A stretch of 64,000 nucleotides of DNA from Asparagopsis taxiformis (Eukaryota; Rhodophyta; Florideophyceae; Bonnemaisoniales; Bonnemaisoniaceae): positions 180,674 through 244,673 of the forward strand of contig JALQPE010001958.1 of NCBI GenBank assembly GCA_030407315.1. Direction: 5' to 3'. A program made the translations under genes and the position numbers. This document shows, piece by piece, positions 63,813-64,000 of the stretch (positions are counted from its first letter, which is position 1; each line of letters begins with the position of its first letter). The notes under the pieces are model-generated. The model had not been told where the DNA came from. It did no database searches and was given only the letters and a program-made list of their open reading frames with translations.

Positions 63813-64000
63813 ACGTAGTACCCGTGAAACGGAATTTGGTCCGGCCCGGGTTTCGAAATCAGCCAATGATGGGCTTTCCCATCTAGCGGAGGAGTTCCTA
63901 TACCCAGCCCCCGATCTCCTCCAATTTCCTTGATTGTTTCCCGAAGAACTCGCGCTGTGATCAGGTGCGTAATCGTCGTTGCGTGCACCTCATTGGCCTT
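63813..64000 (-). pseudogene. pol: G3a pol, part upstream of the transposon insertion
   Basis: The minus-strand frame reads ITHLITARVLRETIKEI, then AHHWLISKPGPDQIPFHGYY up to the transposon. It joins in frame with RCPNNYTEP at the other side (43520), giving a continuous RT segment of gypsy type. It continues past the window edge. Confidence 0.75.

Overview
The window is eukaryotic nuclear DNA dominated by nested transposable elements. There are no bacterial-style operons. Most genes are intronless, spacing is intergenic and AATAAA-type signals are present. One host gene carries a convincing 83-bp GT-AG intron. Chromodomain Ty3/gypsy elements and a GT61-type glycosyltransferase fit an alga with a compact, TE-rich genome (a red alga such as Chondrus is my best guess), but the sequence does not prove the lineage.

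The main content is a giant DNA transposon of about 20.3 kb present twice. Copy 2 is complete (43525-63812), with roughly 45-bp imperfect terminal inverted repeats (CTGTG...CACAG) and a 4-bp target duplication ACGT. Copy 1 runs from before the window to 20106. Both carry the same four large genes in the same layout. (i) A minus-strand ParB-like / 2-oxoglutarate dioxygenase-like fusion of 1321 aa. (ii) A divergent plus-strand fusion of a beta-class amino-methyltransferase (TDPPY) with a SET domain, 1063 aa if uninterrupted. (iii) A plus-strand coiled-coil protein of 761 aa with no recognised domain. (iv) A convergent minus-strand 1013-aa DDE transposase resembling Plavaka/KDZ/CACTA enzymes. The element therefore appears to carry its own DNA-methylation, histone-methylation and oxidation genes. 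A repeated ~200-bp promoter-proximal unit with three palindromes lies upstream of the cargo genes, and one of its motifs, GGACGTCC, also lies in the termini. Copy 1 has frameshifts in three of the four genes. Copy 2 has one, a 23-nt insertion in the methyltransferase-SET gene. The transposase is open in both.

Between the copies: an ORF cut by the copy 1 insertion (20107-21254); a degenerate minus-strand chromovirus G1 (21564-28519); about 1.9 kb of non-coding sequence, probably G1's leader/LTR; the integrase end of a second chromovirus G2 with a 3' LTR (30413-31965); and a 357-bp MITE with 16-bp perfect TIRs. Two host genes follow: a secreted two-exon protein of unknown function and a GT61/DUF563-like glycosyltransferase. 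Then come two related minus-strand gypsy elements, G3a inserted into G3b. Copy 2 of the giant element was inserted into the reverse-transcriptase region of G3a, and the displaced upstream part of G3a resumes at 63813.

Inferred order on the right: G3b, then G3a into G3b, then the giant element into G3a. On the left, G1 seems to have split G2, and copy 1 cut the 20107 ORF.
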